This document shows, one piece after another, positions 40,819-49,835 of a DNA stretch of 64,000 nt. The position numbers and the translations under genes were made by a program. How positions within the stretch are numbered: position 1 is the stretch's first letter; every line of letters begins with the position of its first letter. This DNA comes from Gaiellasilicea sp963731615 (GTDB lineage: Bacteria; Actinomycetota; Thermoleophilia; Gaiellales; Gaiellaceae), in the NCBI GenBank assembly GCA_963731615.1, contig CAVSWD010000008.1, forward strand, positions 186,001 through 250,000, written 5' to 3'. A model generated the notes under the pieces. That model was not told the origin of the DNA. It did no database searches and saw nothing but the letters and a program-made list of their open reading frames with translations.

Positions 40819-43114
40819 CGTACACGGTCGCCGACGATGCACCGAGGTTGCCGGCCGCGTCCACGGCACGAACCGTGTAACCGTAGGTCGCGCGCCGCGA
40901 GACGGCGTAGTCCACGTACGCGAGCGACGTCGTCGATCCGAGCTGGACTCCGTTTCGGTAGATCCGGTACCCGGTGACGCCAACGTTGTCCGTCGCAGCG
41001 CCCCACGTCAGCCCCACCCGCGACGGGAAGATGTACGCCGTGCCGGTGAGCCCGGGAGGAGCTCCCGGCGGTACGACGTCGCCGACATCAGCGACCTTGG
41101 CGGTCGCGCTCGCCGCGGCGCTCCGGTTTCCGGCGGCGTCGACGGCACGCACCGTGTAGGTGTAGGTGACTCCGGCGGTGACCGCGGAATCGACGTAGGA
41201 CCCGGTCGTCACGGTTGCCAGCAGCACGCCGCCGCGGAGGACCTCGTAGCCCGTCACCCCGACGTCATCGGTCGACGCGAGCCACGACAGCTGAATCCGG
41301 TTCGGGTTGTTGGCCGGGGTCGCGGCGAGCGAGCCCGGCATCGTCGGCGGCGACGAGTCGAGCGACTTCACCGCCGCGGTTCCTGACGCCGGGCCGAGGT
41401 TGCCGGCCGCGTCCCGTGCGGCGACTGAATAGGTGTACGTGCGGGCGCTCGCGACCGTCTGGTCGCTGTAGGACGTGCCGGTCGCCGAGCCGATCACGAC
41501 GCCATCCCGCCTGACCTCGTAGCTCGTGACGCCGACGTTGTCCGTGGCGGCAGGCCAGCTCAGGTCGATCCGATACGGGTTCGCCTGTGGTAGTCCGCTG
41601 GGCGTCCCCGGCGCCGTCGGCGGGATCGTGTCGGACGGCGTCGCGGGCGTCGTCACCTGAATCGCCGGAGACGCGTCGCCCATGTTCCCGGCTGCATCGA
41701 GCGCCCGCACGGCATATGAGTACGTCGTTCCCGGCGTCACGGAGACGTTCGACCAGCTCGTCGTCTCCGTCGTCCCGACGTGTGTGCCGTTGCGGAAGAT
41801 CCGGTACGTGGCGACAGCGGTGTCGTCGCTCGCTGCATTCCAGGAGAGGTCGACGCGCAGCGGTGCGGACGCGGCGCTGCCCATGAGCCCCGCCGGTGCC
41901 GCGGGCGGCATGTAGTCGGCGCTCGGCCGCCCGCCCTTGAGCGTGTCGCAGGCGACGGAGCCGGCGGTCGCCTCAGCGATCGCCTGCCGGAATGCGGGCG
42001 CAGAGTCCTTCGGCGTCAGGTCGGCCCAGTAGGGACCCGACTGCCAGCCGGCGAGCCGCGGCTCGTCGGCGAGGAGGAAGTTGAAGTAGGCGGTGACGTA
42101 GGGCTGGCACGCGGCCAGGCGGATCGCATCGAGCGCCTGCGTCCACTGATCCGGCGCCGCAGATGTCTCGGCGGGCGGCGGGGCGTCGGGCTCCCCACCG
42201 GCGTAGTCGGGCACCGTCTTCACGTTCTCCGTCCCGGTGTAGGCCGCGGCCTTGGCCGGGTCGACGGCCGTCTGGGCACCGGATTCCAGGTACCAGAGCC
42301 GGACGGACGCCTGGCCGGGGATTCGCTGTGCGGTGCCGTTGAACGCGAGGTGGAGGTTGTAGAGCAGCTTGTTCCAGTCACCCTGCGCGATCGTCTTCGA
42401 GCCGATGTGCTTGCGCCACGGACGCTCGGCCGCGTCTGCGCCGTAGGGATGGAAGCTGACGGTGTCGAGCAACGGCGCCGTCCGGCCGCTCGCTCGGTAG
42501 GCGTCGCCGAGGGTGCGGATGAACGCGCCCGGTGACGCGGAGCCGGCGTTGTCGTTCCCGGTCGACGAGAGTGCGAGTCCGATCACGTTGACGGTGGGGA
42601 ACGCCCCGTGGAGCACGTCGTAGCAGCGAGCGAGTAGCTGCTGGTAACGCACGGCGGCGAGCGGCGAGCCGTCGGTGGCGAGCTGCGGGCTCCAGAAGAG
42701 GCTCTTGTTCGGCTCGTTCCAGATCACGACGTCCCGGATCGAGGGATACCGCGTCAGCAGGCTGCGGACGTAGGTGCAGTACGTCTCCCGGGCCGTGGCA
42801 TCCTGCGGCGCCTTCGTGCCGGCGTCCGCAAAGACGGACAGCACCATGCGTTGACCCGCTGCGGCCGCAGTCGCCCGGTCGAGCTTGACGGCTTCCGCCG
42901 GCGCCAGCGCCGTCTGGCCCGGCGTCCAGAGCGTCGTCAGGCGAAAGCCGCGGCCACCAAGGCCGGCGGCCGGCGTCACTGCGCCGCTGCCGATCTCCTT
43001 CGGCAGATCCTCAGCGAAGCCGACGAAGAAGGGCACGGCCGCGCTCGCCGTGGCGGCGGAGCCGGCAAACGCGAGCGCAGTAAGCAGAGCAATAAGAGCG
43101 GCGAGACGACCCAC
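40805..43114 (-). CDS. Secreted protein: glycosidase-like domain plus four fibronectin type III repeats
   Basis: A 769-residue protein with a signal peptide (RLAALIALLTALAFAGSAAT-type). Residues ~30-390 resemble a TIM-barrel glycosidase (clan A), with DVVIWNEPNKSLFWSPQL (NEP motif) and LWYLESGAQTAV near the barrel end. Four FnIII domains follow from residue ~405, each with LSW, TSYEVRRDG-type strands and YAVRALDAAGN-type ends (VDAAGNLGASSATVYVTIR at the terminus). FnIII repeats often tether enzymes to polysaccharides. Substrate unknown. It is well conserved in frame. Confidence 0.85.
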   Translation of the reverse strand: MGRLAALIALLTALAFAGSAATASAAVPFFVGFAEDLPKEIGSGAVTPAAGLGGRGFRLTTLWTPGQTALAPAEAVKLDRATAAAAGQRMVLSVFADAGTKAPQDATARETYCTYVRSLLTRYPSIRDVVIWNEPNKSLFWSPQLATDGSPLAAVRYQQLLARCYDVLHGAFPTVNVIGLALSSTGNDNAGSASPGAFIRTLGDAYRASGRTAPLLDTVSFHPYGADAAERPWRKHIGSKTIAQGDWNKLLYNLHLAFNGTAQRIPGQASVRLWYLESGAQTAVDPAKAAAYTGTENVKTVPDYAGGEPDAPPPAETSAAPDQWTQALDAIRLAACQPYVTAYFNFLLADEPRLAGWQSGPYWADLTPKDSAPAFRQAIAEATAGSVACDTLKGGRPSADYMPPAAPAGLMGSAASAPLRVDLSWNAASDDTAVATYRIFRNGTHVGTTETTSWSNVSVTPGTTYSYAVRALDAAGNMGDASPAIQVTTPATPSDTIPPTAPGTPSGLPQANPYRIDLSWPAATDNVGVTSYEVRRDGVVIGSATGTSYSDQTVASARTYTYSVAARDAAGNLGPASGTAAVKSLDSSPPTMPGSLAATPANNPNRIQLSWLASTDDVGVTGYEVLRGGVLLATVTTGSYVDSAVTAGVTYTYTVRAVDAAGNRSAAASATAKVADVGDVVPPGAPPGLTGTAYIFPSRVGLTWGAATDNVGVTGYRIYRNGVQLGSTTSLAYVDYAVSRRATYGYTVRAVDAAGNLGASSATVYVTIR

Positions 43115-43135
43115 GAAACCCCTTCGTGTCCCTCG

Positions 43136-43155
43136 AACCCGGCCGACGCCGGGTT
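43136..43155 (-). terminator. Hairpin after the class V aminotransferase
   Basis: AACCCGGC (43136-43143) pairs with GCCGGGTT (43148-43155) across a CGAC loop, 22 bp beyond the stop of the minus-strand aminotransferase and before the FnIII gene start. An 8-bp GC-rich stem without a T-run, so intrinsic termination is only likely. Confidence 0.45.
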
Positions 43156-43176
43156 GACTGGGACCAGAGTAGACCG

Positions 43177-44229
43177 TTATCCAGCGATTGCAAGCTGCAA
43201 TCGGTCGAGGTCGCCGTCACTCGTCCACCAGCCGCACGAGACACGCACGAGCCCGGTGCCGGGGAGATCCCGGACGACGACGCCCGCCTCGGCCAGCCGC
43301 GCGACGACCGCGGGCGGGTCGTCTGCCCGGAAGGCGACGAGCGTCGCTCCACCCTCGACCAGATCGACGAGCGGTGCGAGCAGCTCCCGACAGAGGGCGG
43401 TCTGCTCGGCCGCGCGCTCGTAGCGCCACTCCGGCGGCTGCGCCAGAGCGGTGACGAGTCCCGCGAGGCTCGCCGTCGCGATCCAACCCGGATCGAAGCG
43501 CGCCGCGCCGGCGGCGGGCTCGAACTCGCCCGTCGGCCGATACGCGGTCTGCGAGAAGTAGCTCGGCCGGGCGACGCGCAGGGCCTCAGGATCGGCGACC
43601 ACGAGGGCGCCGGTGGCGTCGGGGCCGCAGAGCCACTTCTGTCCGGAGATGGTCAGAAAGTCGAGGCCGCGCGCATCGACGGGGATCGCGCCCACCGACT
43701 GGGCACCGTCGACCAGGATCGGAACACCCGTCTGCTTCCGAAGCTCGTGCACGGGCAGGACTCGGCCGGTCGTCCAGAGCACGTGTGAGAGCGCGAGCAG
43801 CCGCGTGCGGGGAGTGACGGCAGCGACGATCGCGTCCGGGTCGGAGTCGGCGACGACGACGCGGGCGCCGCTCGCGTCGAGTGGGCCGAGCAGCCCGAAG
43901 TGCTCCTCGCCCGTCGTTACGATCTCGTCCTCCGGCTGCAGGTCGAGGCCGGCGAGGACGATGTTGCACCCGTCGGTGGTCGAGCCGGTCAGTGACACGT
44001 ACTCGACCCCCACGCCGACAAGGGCCGCAAGCGCCTCCCGCGTCTCGACCCGGAGCGCTAGCACGCGTTCGAAGTACGTCTTGCCGAAGCGGCCGTTGGT
44101 GAGTTCGTCAGCGAGTTGCGCCTCGACCGCGTCGACCGTCGCCTGCGCGAGCGGGCCGAAGGTGCCCGCGTTCAGGTACGCGAGCCGCTCGAGCACCGGG
44201 AAGAGCGCGCGCCCTTCCTCCGGCGTCAC
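43177..44229 (-). CDS. Class V PLP-dependent aminotransferase / desulfurase-like
   Basis: A 350-residue product with a fold-type I PLP core: RLAYLNAGTFGPLAQATVDA, GVEYVSLTGSTTDGCNIVLA, LALSHVLWTTGRVLPVHEL, VDGAQSVGAIPVDARGLDFL, and the Schiff-base lysine in TISGQKWLCGPDATGALVV. The pattern is that of the isopenicillin-N epimerase/cysteine desulfurase-like branch, in which activity cannot be read from sequence. The GTG start overlaps the upstream nuclease-like gene stop (GTGA). Confidence 0.88.
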   Translation of the reverse strand: MTPEEGRALFPVLERLAYLNAGTFGPLAQATVDAVEAQLADELTNGRFGKTYFERVLALRVETREALAALVGVGVEYVSLTGSTTDGCNIVLAGLDLQPEDEIVTTGEEHFGLLGPLDASGARVVVADSDPDAIVAAVTPRTRLLALSHVLWTTGRVLPVHELRKQTGVPILVDGAQSVGAIPVDARGLDFLTISGQKWLCGPDATGALVVADPEALRVARPSYFSQTAYRPTGEFEPAAGAARFDPGWIATASLAGLVTALAQPPEWRYERAAEQTALCRELLAPLVDLVEGGATLVAFRADDPPAVVARLAEAGVVVRDLPGTGLVRVSCGWWTSDGDLDRLQLAIAG

Positions 44230-44921
44230 CCGAGCGTCACTTCGACCGGCGCGTGATCCGAGAGCATCGCGCCATCATGACGGCGCCGCTCGGGCGGCCA
44301 GATGTGAAGCGGCGAAGCTACGAGCTCCCGCACGAGCACATGATCGATTCCAGGCCCGAGCGTCGACCAACCGGGCAGCTCGAGCAGGTGCTCGGCCCGC
44401 AGGTTGAAGTCCCCGGCGAGCACGGACGGCAGCCCGCGCGCAACCTCGGTGACGAACGCCTCGGCTCGGACGACCTCCGCCGCCGGGACGTCCGGGTGGC
44501 GAAAGTCGTTCGTTGCGTGCAGATTGCCGACGGCGAGCCCTTCGAGGCGCACGGCCTGGCACCAGCGCGGCTCGGTCCTCCCCTCGTCGATCCGGACGCT
44601 CGCATGCTCGAGCGGGTCGAGCCCGGGCGCCAGCAGGATCGCGTTCGCCTGCCCCGCGAACGCGGAGCGGAAGAAGCCGCTGTGGATGCGCGTGATCACG
44701 CCGCCCGCCCAGGAGCCGAGGGGCGCCCTTCGCGTCACGACATGACGGACGGTCATCCCGCTCCAGCGCGGCAGCCGCGGCACGGCCCAGAGCGGCAGCT
44801 CCTGAAGGCACAGCACAGCCGGCCGGTCCTCGGTGGCCAGCCGGATCATCTCCTCGAGCCGGCTGCGCCGGCCGCGCGGGAACGTGTTCCCGTGAAAGAG
44901 GTTCCAGCTCCGCACGAGCAT
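44226..44921 (-). CDS. Endonuclease/exonuclease/phosphatase (EEP) family protein
   Basis: A 231-residue product: VRSWNLFHGNTF, PAVLCLQELPLWAV (metal Glu), AVGNLHATNDFRHPD, LPSVLAGDFNLRAEH (catalytic Asp-x-Asn) and GAMLSDHAPVEVTLG at the end (catalytic His). These are the EEP landmarks. Members include DNA and RNA nucleases, phosphodiesterases and sphingomyelinases; nothing here selects one. No signal peptide, so cytosolic. It is coupled to the aminotransferase by overlap and divergent from the GT4 gene. Confidence 0.87.
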   Translation of the reverse strand: MLVRSWNLFHGNTFPRGRRSRLEEMIRLATEDRPAVLCLQELPLWAVPRLPRWSGMTVRHVVTRRAPLGSWAGGVITRIHSGFFRSAFAGQANAILLAPGLDPLEHASVRIDEGRTEPRWCQAVRLEGLAVGNLHATNDFRHPDVPAAEVVRAEAFVTEVARGLPSVLAGDFNLRAEHLLELPGWSTLGPGIDHVLVRELVASPLHIWPPERRRHDGAMLSDHAPVEVTLG

Positions 44922-44939
44922 GGCATCTAGCCTACGAGC

Positions 44940-45941
44940 GTGCGCGTCGTCCTCGCCGATCCACCCGCGTTCACGCCCGCCTACGACCACGAGCTTGCAA
45001 CCGCACTGGCCCGCGCGGGTGCGGACGTCGAGCTCGTCACCTCTCGCTTTCGCTTCGGCGACATCCCCGCGCCCGACGGCTACCGGCGCCGGGAGCTCTT
45101 CTACCCGCTGTCCTCGCGGCTCTTCGGGCGCTCGCGGCTCCGGCTGCCGCTGAAGGCAGCCGAGCATCCTTTCGGGTTGGCGCGGCTGGCGGCAACCGCC
45201 GCGGATGTCGTGCACGTGCAGTGGGTCGCGGCTCCCGAGCTCGACGTGCGCCTGCTGCGGCACCGTGCTCCGCTCGTGCTCACGGCACACGACCTGCTTC
45301 CCCGCCGGACCGCGCACAAGACGAAGCTCTGGCGGCGGCTGTTCGACCGGTTCGATCGCGTCGTCGTCCACTCGCAACGCGGCTGCGAGACACTCGCCGG
45401 CTTCGGCGTCGCGATGGAGAAGCTCAGGGTCATCCCGCACCCCGTCTCGCCGAGCGATCACGTCCGTGCCGATGACGGGCGCACGGTGCTCGCGCTCGGC
45501 CTGGTGCGGCCGTACAAGCAGCTCGAGCATGCCCGTGCGGCTGTGTCGAGCGTCACCGGAGCGACCCTGCGCGTCGCGGGCGACGCGACGGCGTTTCTTC
45601 CCGAGACCGAGATCGATCGTGCGCTCAGCGAGTCCACGATCGCCGTTTTTCCCTACCGAGCCGAGCTCGACCAGAGCGGAGCGCTCCTGCGCGCCCTGGG
45701 TGCAGGCGTGCCGGCGGTCGTCTACGACATCGGCGGTCTCGGCGAAACGGTGTCCGCGTACGGCGCCGGCCGGGTTGTCGCGCCGGACGACGTCGAGGGC
45801 CTGGGCAATGCGCTGCGCGAGCTGCTCGACGACGAGTCGGCGCTGGCCGAGGCGCGCGCGGGAGCGCGCCGGGCGTGTGAGGAGCTGACCTGGGATGCGG
45901 CCGCCGCGGCGCACCTCGCTCTCTACCGCGAGCTGCTGTGA
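44940..45941 (+). CDS. Family 4 glycosyltransferase
   Basis: A 333-residue GT-B enzyme from GTG 44940: RVVLADPPAFTPAYDHELAT, VVHVQWVAAPELDVRLLRHR, PLVLTAHDLLPRRTAHKTKL, VVHSQRGCETLAGFGV and VIPHPV. In the C-terminal domain, LALGLVRPYKQLEHARAAV and FPYRAELDQSGALLRALGAG follow, with the nucleotide-sugar Glu region GGLGETVSAYGAGRVVAPDD. It likely adds a sugar to a surface or storage glycan. Its stop overlaps the next small gene's GTG. Confidence 0.9.
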   Translation: MRVVLADPPAFTPAYDHELATALARAGADVELVTSRFRFGDIPAPDGYRRRELFYPLSSRLFGRSRLRLPLKAAEHPFGLARLAATAADVVHVQWVAAPELDVRLLRHRAPLVLTAHDLLPRRTAHKTKLWRRLFDRFDRVVVHSQRGCETLAGFGVAMEKLRVIPHPVSPSDHVRADDGRTVLALGLVRPYKQLEHARAAVSSVTGATLRVAGDATAFLPETEIDRALSESTIAVFPYRAELDQSGALLRALGAGVPAVVYDIGGLGETVSAYGAGRVVAPDDVEGLGNALRELLDDESALAEARAGARRACEELTWDAAAAAHLALYRELL

Positions 45942-46250
45942 TCTTCCGCCGCGACCGCTTCGGCGACCTGATTCGCCGTCAGCTCGACCTGTTCACGCTC
46001 GACGAAGCGCGAGCTCCTGCGTGAGGCCGAGGCGGCGGAGCGCGCCTATGACGACGCCGACCGGGACGAGGCGGAGGAGCTCTACGGCGACTACCAGCTG
46101 GCGCTCGAGGCGATCGGCGACCGGCTGGCCGAGCTCCGGGACACGTACGCGGCGACGCTCGACGACGACGTTGCCGGCGCCTACGAGCAGGCATTCGCGC
46201 GCGCCGCCCGAAAACGCTTCCCGAAGCTCGCGGCAGCGCTCTGGGACTGA
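45938..46250 (+). CDS. Small helical protein, frame-broken near 46005
   Basis: The GTG 45938 overlaps the GT4 stop (GTGA). The first frame reads FRRDRFGDLIRRQLDLFTLD and then stops at 46022. The next frame continues at ~46008 as RELLREAEAAERAYDDADRD, EAEELYGDYQLALEAIGDRL and AFARAARKRFPKLAAALWD, ending two bases before the GH15 gene. The combined ~100-residue protein is acidic and helical. It probably belongs to the GT4/GH15 transcription unit. No family recognised. Confidence 0.65.
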
Positions 46251-46252
46251 CG

Positions 46253-48031
46253 ATGCGCATCGAAGACTACGGCCTGATCGGCGATCTGCAGACGGCCGCG
46301 CTCGTCGGGCGCGACGGCTCGATCGACTGGCTCTGCTTCCCCCGCTTCGACTCGGCCTCCTGCTTCGCTGCGCTGCTCGGGAACGAATGGGACGGCCGCT
46401 GGCTGCTCGCCCCCGACTGCGACGTCGAGCAGGCCCAGCGCAGGTACCGGCCGCGAACCCTGGTGCACGAGCTCGATTTCCGCTGCGCCGACGGCGTCGT
46501 GCGCGTGACCGACTTCATGCCGCCCCGCGGCGAGGAACCCGACGTCATCCGGATCGTCGAGTGCCTCGAGGGCTCCGTGCCGATGCGGATGGAGCTCGTG
46601 ATCCGGTTCGGCTACGGCTCGATCGTCCCCTGGGTGAGCAGGCACGGCGACGAGACCAGGGTCGCGATCGCCGGGCCCGACGCGATCGCCTTCCGCACGA
46701 GCGTGCCGATCCGCGGCGTCAACCTGCGCAGCGTCGCCGAGTTCACGCTCGAGGCGGGCCAGAAGGAGTCGTTCGTCCTGACCTGGTACCCCTCCCACCA
46801 GGAGGTGCCGCCTCCCGTCGACCCCGAGGCGGCCCTGGCGGACACATGCGCGTACTGGCGCGAGTGGCTCGGCTCCTGCACCTACGGTGGCCGCTGGGAG
46901 GACGCGGTAACGCGCTCACTGATGGTGTTGAAGGCGCTCACCTACGGCCCGACCGGGGGCATCGTCGCGGCGCCGACGACGTCGCTGCCGGAGCAGATCG
47001 GCGGCGTCCGGAATTGGGACTACCGCTACTGCTGGTTGCGCGACGCCACGTTCGCGCTCGACGCGTTGCTCGAGAGCGGCTTCACGGACGAGGCGCAGGC
47101 GTGGCGGACGTGGCTGCTGCGCGCCGTTGCGGGCGATCCCGACGACCTTCAGATCATGTACGGCCCCGCCGGCGAGCGGCGGCTGGCCGAGTACGAGCTG
47201 CCGTGGCTCGCGGGCTACGAAGGGTCGCGACCGGTCCGGGTCGGGAACGGCGCCAGCACCCAGTTTCAGCTCGACGTCTACGGCGAGGTGATGGACGTGC
47301 TGCACCAGGCACGGCGGCGCCACGTCGAGCCGGACGACCAGTCGTGGGCGATCCAGCGGGTGCTGCTCGCCGACCTGGAGCGCCGCTGGCGCGAGCCCGA
47401 CGAGGGCATCTGGGAAGTGCGGGGACCGCGCCGCCACTTCACGCACTCGAAGGTGATGGCGTGGGTCGCGCTGGACCGCGGCGTGAAGGCAGTCGAGCAG
47501 TTCGGCCGCAGGGGAGCGGTCGAGCGCTGGCGGGAGGTGCGGGATGAGATCCACGCCGAAGTCCTCGAGCACGGCTACGACGAGGAGCTCGGCTCGTTCG
47601 TCCAGTCCTACGACTCGAAACGGGTCGACGCCAGTCTGCTGACGATCCCGCTCTACGGATTCCTCCCGCCCGAGGACCCTCGGGTCCGCGGAACGCTCGA
47701 GGCCGTGCGGCGCGAGCTGCTCGTGGACGGCTTCGTCCACCGTTACCGGCACGACCCGGACGTCGAGTCGGTCGACGGGCTCCCGCCTGGCGAGGGCGCC
47801 TTCTTTCTCTGCTCGTTCTGGTTCGTGGACAACCTGATCCTGCTCGGCGAGCTCGAGGAGGCGTGCGAGATGTTCGACCGGCTGCTCTCGCTCCGCAACG
47901 ACCTCGGCCTGCTCTCGGAGGAGTACGACCCGAAGCTCGAGCGGCTCGTGGGCAACTTCCCGCAGGCGTTCTCTCACATCGGGCTGATCAACACGGCGCT
48001 CCTGCTCGAGAAGGCGCTGGCGGAGAGCTAG
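46253..48031 (+). CDS. Glycoside hydrolase family 15 (glucoamylase/trehalase-type)
   Basis: A 592-residue protein. The N-terminal beta-sandwich starts YGLIGDLQTAALVGRDGSID and continues WLCFPRFDSASCFAALLG. The (alpha/alpha)6 barrel has GGVRNWDYRYCWLRDATFAL, GYEGSRPVRVGNGASTQFQL, the HFTHSKVMAWVALDRGV helix and LPPGEGAFFLCSFWFVDNLI. Catalytic acids of GH15 lie in the LPEQ..GG and EG regions. Actinobacterial members of this subgroup include trehalases, so hydrolysis of trehalose or maltodextrin is likely. No signal peptide, so intracellular. Confidence 0.9.
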   Translation: MRIEDYGLIGDLQTAALVGRDGSIDWLCFPRFDSASCFAALLGNEWDGRWLLAPDCDVEQAQRRYRPRTLVHELDFRCADGVVRVTDFMPPRGEEPDVIRIVECLEGSVPMRMELVIRFGYGSIVPWVSRHGDETRVAIAGPDAIAFRTSVPIRGVNLRSVAEFTLEAGQKESFVLTWYPSHQEVPPPVDPEAALADTCAYWREWLGSCTYGGRWEDAVTRSLMVLKALTYGPTGGIVAAPTTSLPEQIGGVRNWDYRYCWLRDATFALDALLESGFTDEAQAWRTWLLRAVAGDPDDLQIMYGPAGERRLAEYELPWLAGYEGSRPVRVGNGASTQFQLDVYGEVMDVLHQARRRHVEPDDQSWAIQRVLLADLERRWREPDEGIWEVRGPRRHFTHSKVMAWVALDRGVKAVEQFGRRGAVERWREVRDEIHAEVLEHGYDEELGSFVQSYDSKRVDASLLTIPLYGFLPPEDPRVRGTLEAVRRELLVDGFVHRYRHDPDVESVDGLPPGEGAFFLCSFWFVDNLILLGELEEACEMFDRLLSLRNDLGLLSEEYDPKLERLVGNFPQAFSHIGLINTALLLEKALAES

Positions 48032-49690
48032 CTCTCGTCGCCGCGCTCGAGCGAGACGGCGGCGTTGACGAGCGCGAGGTGGACGAGCCCCTGCGGGAAG
48101 TTGCCGAGGTGCTCGCCGGTCTCTGGATCAACCATCTCCGCGTAGAGGCCGACGTCGTTCGCGAGCTCGAGCAGCTCCGACATCAGCTCATTCCCTTCGT
48201 CGACCCGGCCGGCCCGTCCGAGCGCGTCGGCGAGCCAGAACGAGCAGGTGAGGAACGCGCCCTCCTGAACGGCTAGGTCCTTCGTCCGGTAGAGCAGCGA
48301 GCCGCCCGCATCGAGTTCGCTCCTGATCGCGTCGGCCGTCTGGCGGAAGCGCGCGTCGCTCGCGCTCGAGTACGCGCAGAGAGGCAGCGAGAGGAGCGAC
48401 CCGTCGAGCTCGCCGCCGAGCCCAGGTGCCCGAACGTAGGTGCCGCGCTCGTCGTCCCACCCTTCGGTCTCGATCCACTCTCGCACCGCGTCGGCCTCGC
48501 GCCGCCAGCGAGCGCCGTTCCCGGGAATCGCCCCCTCGTCGGCGAGCGTCGCGGCGCGGTCAAGCGCGGTCCAGCACATCGCCTTCGACTGCGTGAAGTG
48601 GTGCAGGCTCGTCGCGGAGCTCCCAGATGCCGGCGTCCTTGCGGCGCCAGCGCTCTGCAGTCTCGTCCGCGAGCCGAGCCAGCTGCCGGCCCACCTCGGG
48701 GCCAAGCGACCCTGTCTCGCCGCGAAGGCGCGACGCGCTCTCGAGCAGGTGGCCGTAGACGTCGAGCTGGAGCTGCGTCGAGGCCGCATTGCCGACGCGG
48801 ACGGGCCGGGAGCCGCGGTAGCCGGGCAGGTCGAGCTCCACCTCGTCGGCGTCGGTGCCGCCGTCGATCGCGTAGAGGGGGTTGACGTCGGGCTCGCTGC
48901 GGCGGAGCGTGTCCATCTGCCAGTCGAAGAACGCCTGCGCCTCCTCGCGGTAGCCGAGCGAGAGCAGCGCGCGCATGGTGTAGATGCCGTCCCGCAGCCA
49001 GCTGTAGCGGTAGTCCCAGTTGCGGTCGCCGCCGATCCGCTCCGGCAGCGACGCCGTCGGGGCGGCCAGGATCGCGCCCGTCGGCGTATACGTGAGGAGC
49101 TTCAGCGCCAGCGCGCTGCGCACGACCGCCTCGCGCCACGGGCCGCCGTACTCGGCCCCGCTCGCCCAGTCCATCCACTGCGCCGATGTCCGCTCCAGCC
49201 GTTGCTCTGCCGCCGTGCGTGTGGTTTCCGCGGCGGTGAGCACGAACGTCGCGCGGTAGCCGGCGACCAGCTCGAAGAAGCCGTCGCCGGCGTCCCAGGT
49301 CTTGAGCCCGAGCTCGCTGTCACGGCGTTGCGTTACCCGCCAGCGCATCCGCACCCGCCCCTCGAGCGGATCGACGATGCGCACCAGTTCGCGCTCGTCG
49401 CCGAGCGTCATCGCGTCGGTGACGCGCACCGACCCGGAAGAGGTCGTGAACGTCGTCTCGAGCACGTTCGTGTGCTCGCGGTAGCGCCGTACCGCCTCGA
49501 ACTTTCCGTCCGGCTGGAGCTCGAAGCAGCCGCCGTCACGGGCGTCGAGAATCCGGTCGAAGACGGGCTCCGAGTCGAATCGCGGCCAGCAGAGCCAGTC
49601 GATCGCCCCGTCGCGGCCGACGAGCGCCGCGGTGTGCCCGTCGCCGATCAGCGCGTAGTCGGCGATCGGCAGGTAGCCGCCCGTCCTCAT
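48028..49690 (-). CDS. Second glycoside hydrolase family 15 protein, one frame break
   Basis: Convergent with the previous GH15 (4-bp overlap). From ATG 49690: LPIADYALIGDGHTAALVGR, IDWLCWPRFDSEPVFDRIL, TASLPERIGGDRNWDYRYSW and GYRGSRPVRVGNAASTQLQL. Near 48605 the frame breaks. It continues SLHHFTQSKAMCWTALDRA, VQEGAFLTCSFWLADALGR and EHLGNFPQGLVHLALVNAAV to 48028. At ~550 residues it is close to but clearly distinct from the 46253 copy, so not a recent duplicate. Likely trehalase- or glucoamylase-like, intracellular. Confidence 0.88.
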
Positions 49691-49772
49691 CGGCCAGGTG
49701 TGCCCGTCCGAACGGGACTCGAAAACGCAACGATTGCGTAAATCTTCATCCACAACCGTCCTGATGGGACGT

Positions 49773-49793
49773 GTCTGGGGACAGTCCCCAGAC
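49773..49793. repeat. 21-bp near-perfect palindrome upstream of GH15
   Basis: GTCTGGGGAC (49773-49782) and GTCCCCAGAC (49784-49793) flank one central base. It lies 83 bp before the minus-strand GH15 start and 43 bp beyond the dnaE2 stop. It could be a dimeric operator for GH15, a terminator for dnaE2, or a dispersed repeat; the shape is also typical of intergenic REP-like sequences. Confidence 0.55.
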
Positions 49794-49835
49794 GTGTGCG
49801 GATCGGACACGTCCGGTCGGGCCGGTCGGAGAGGG

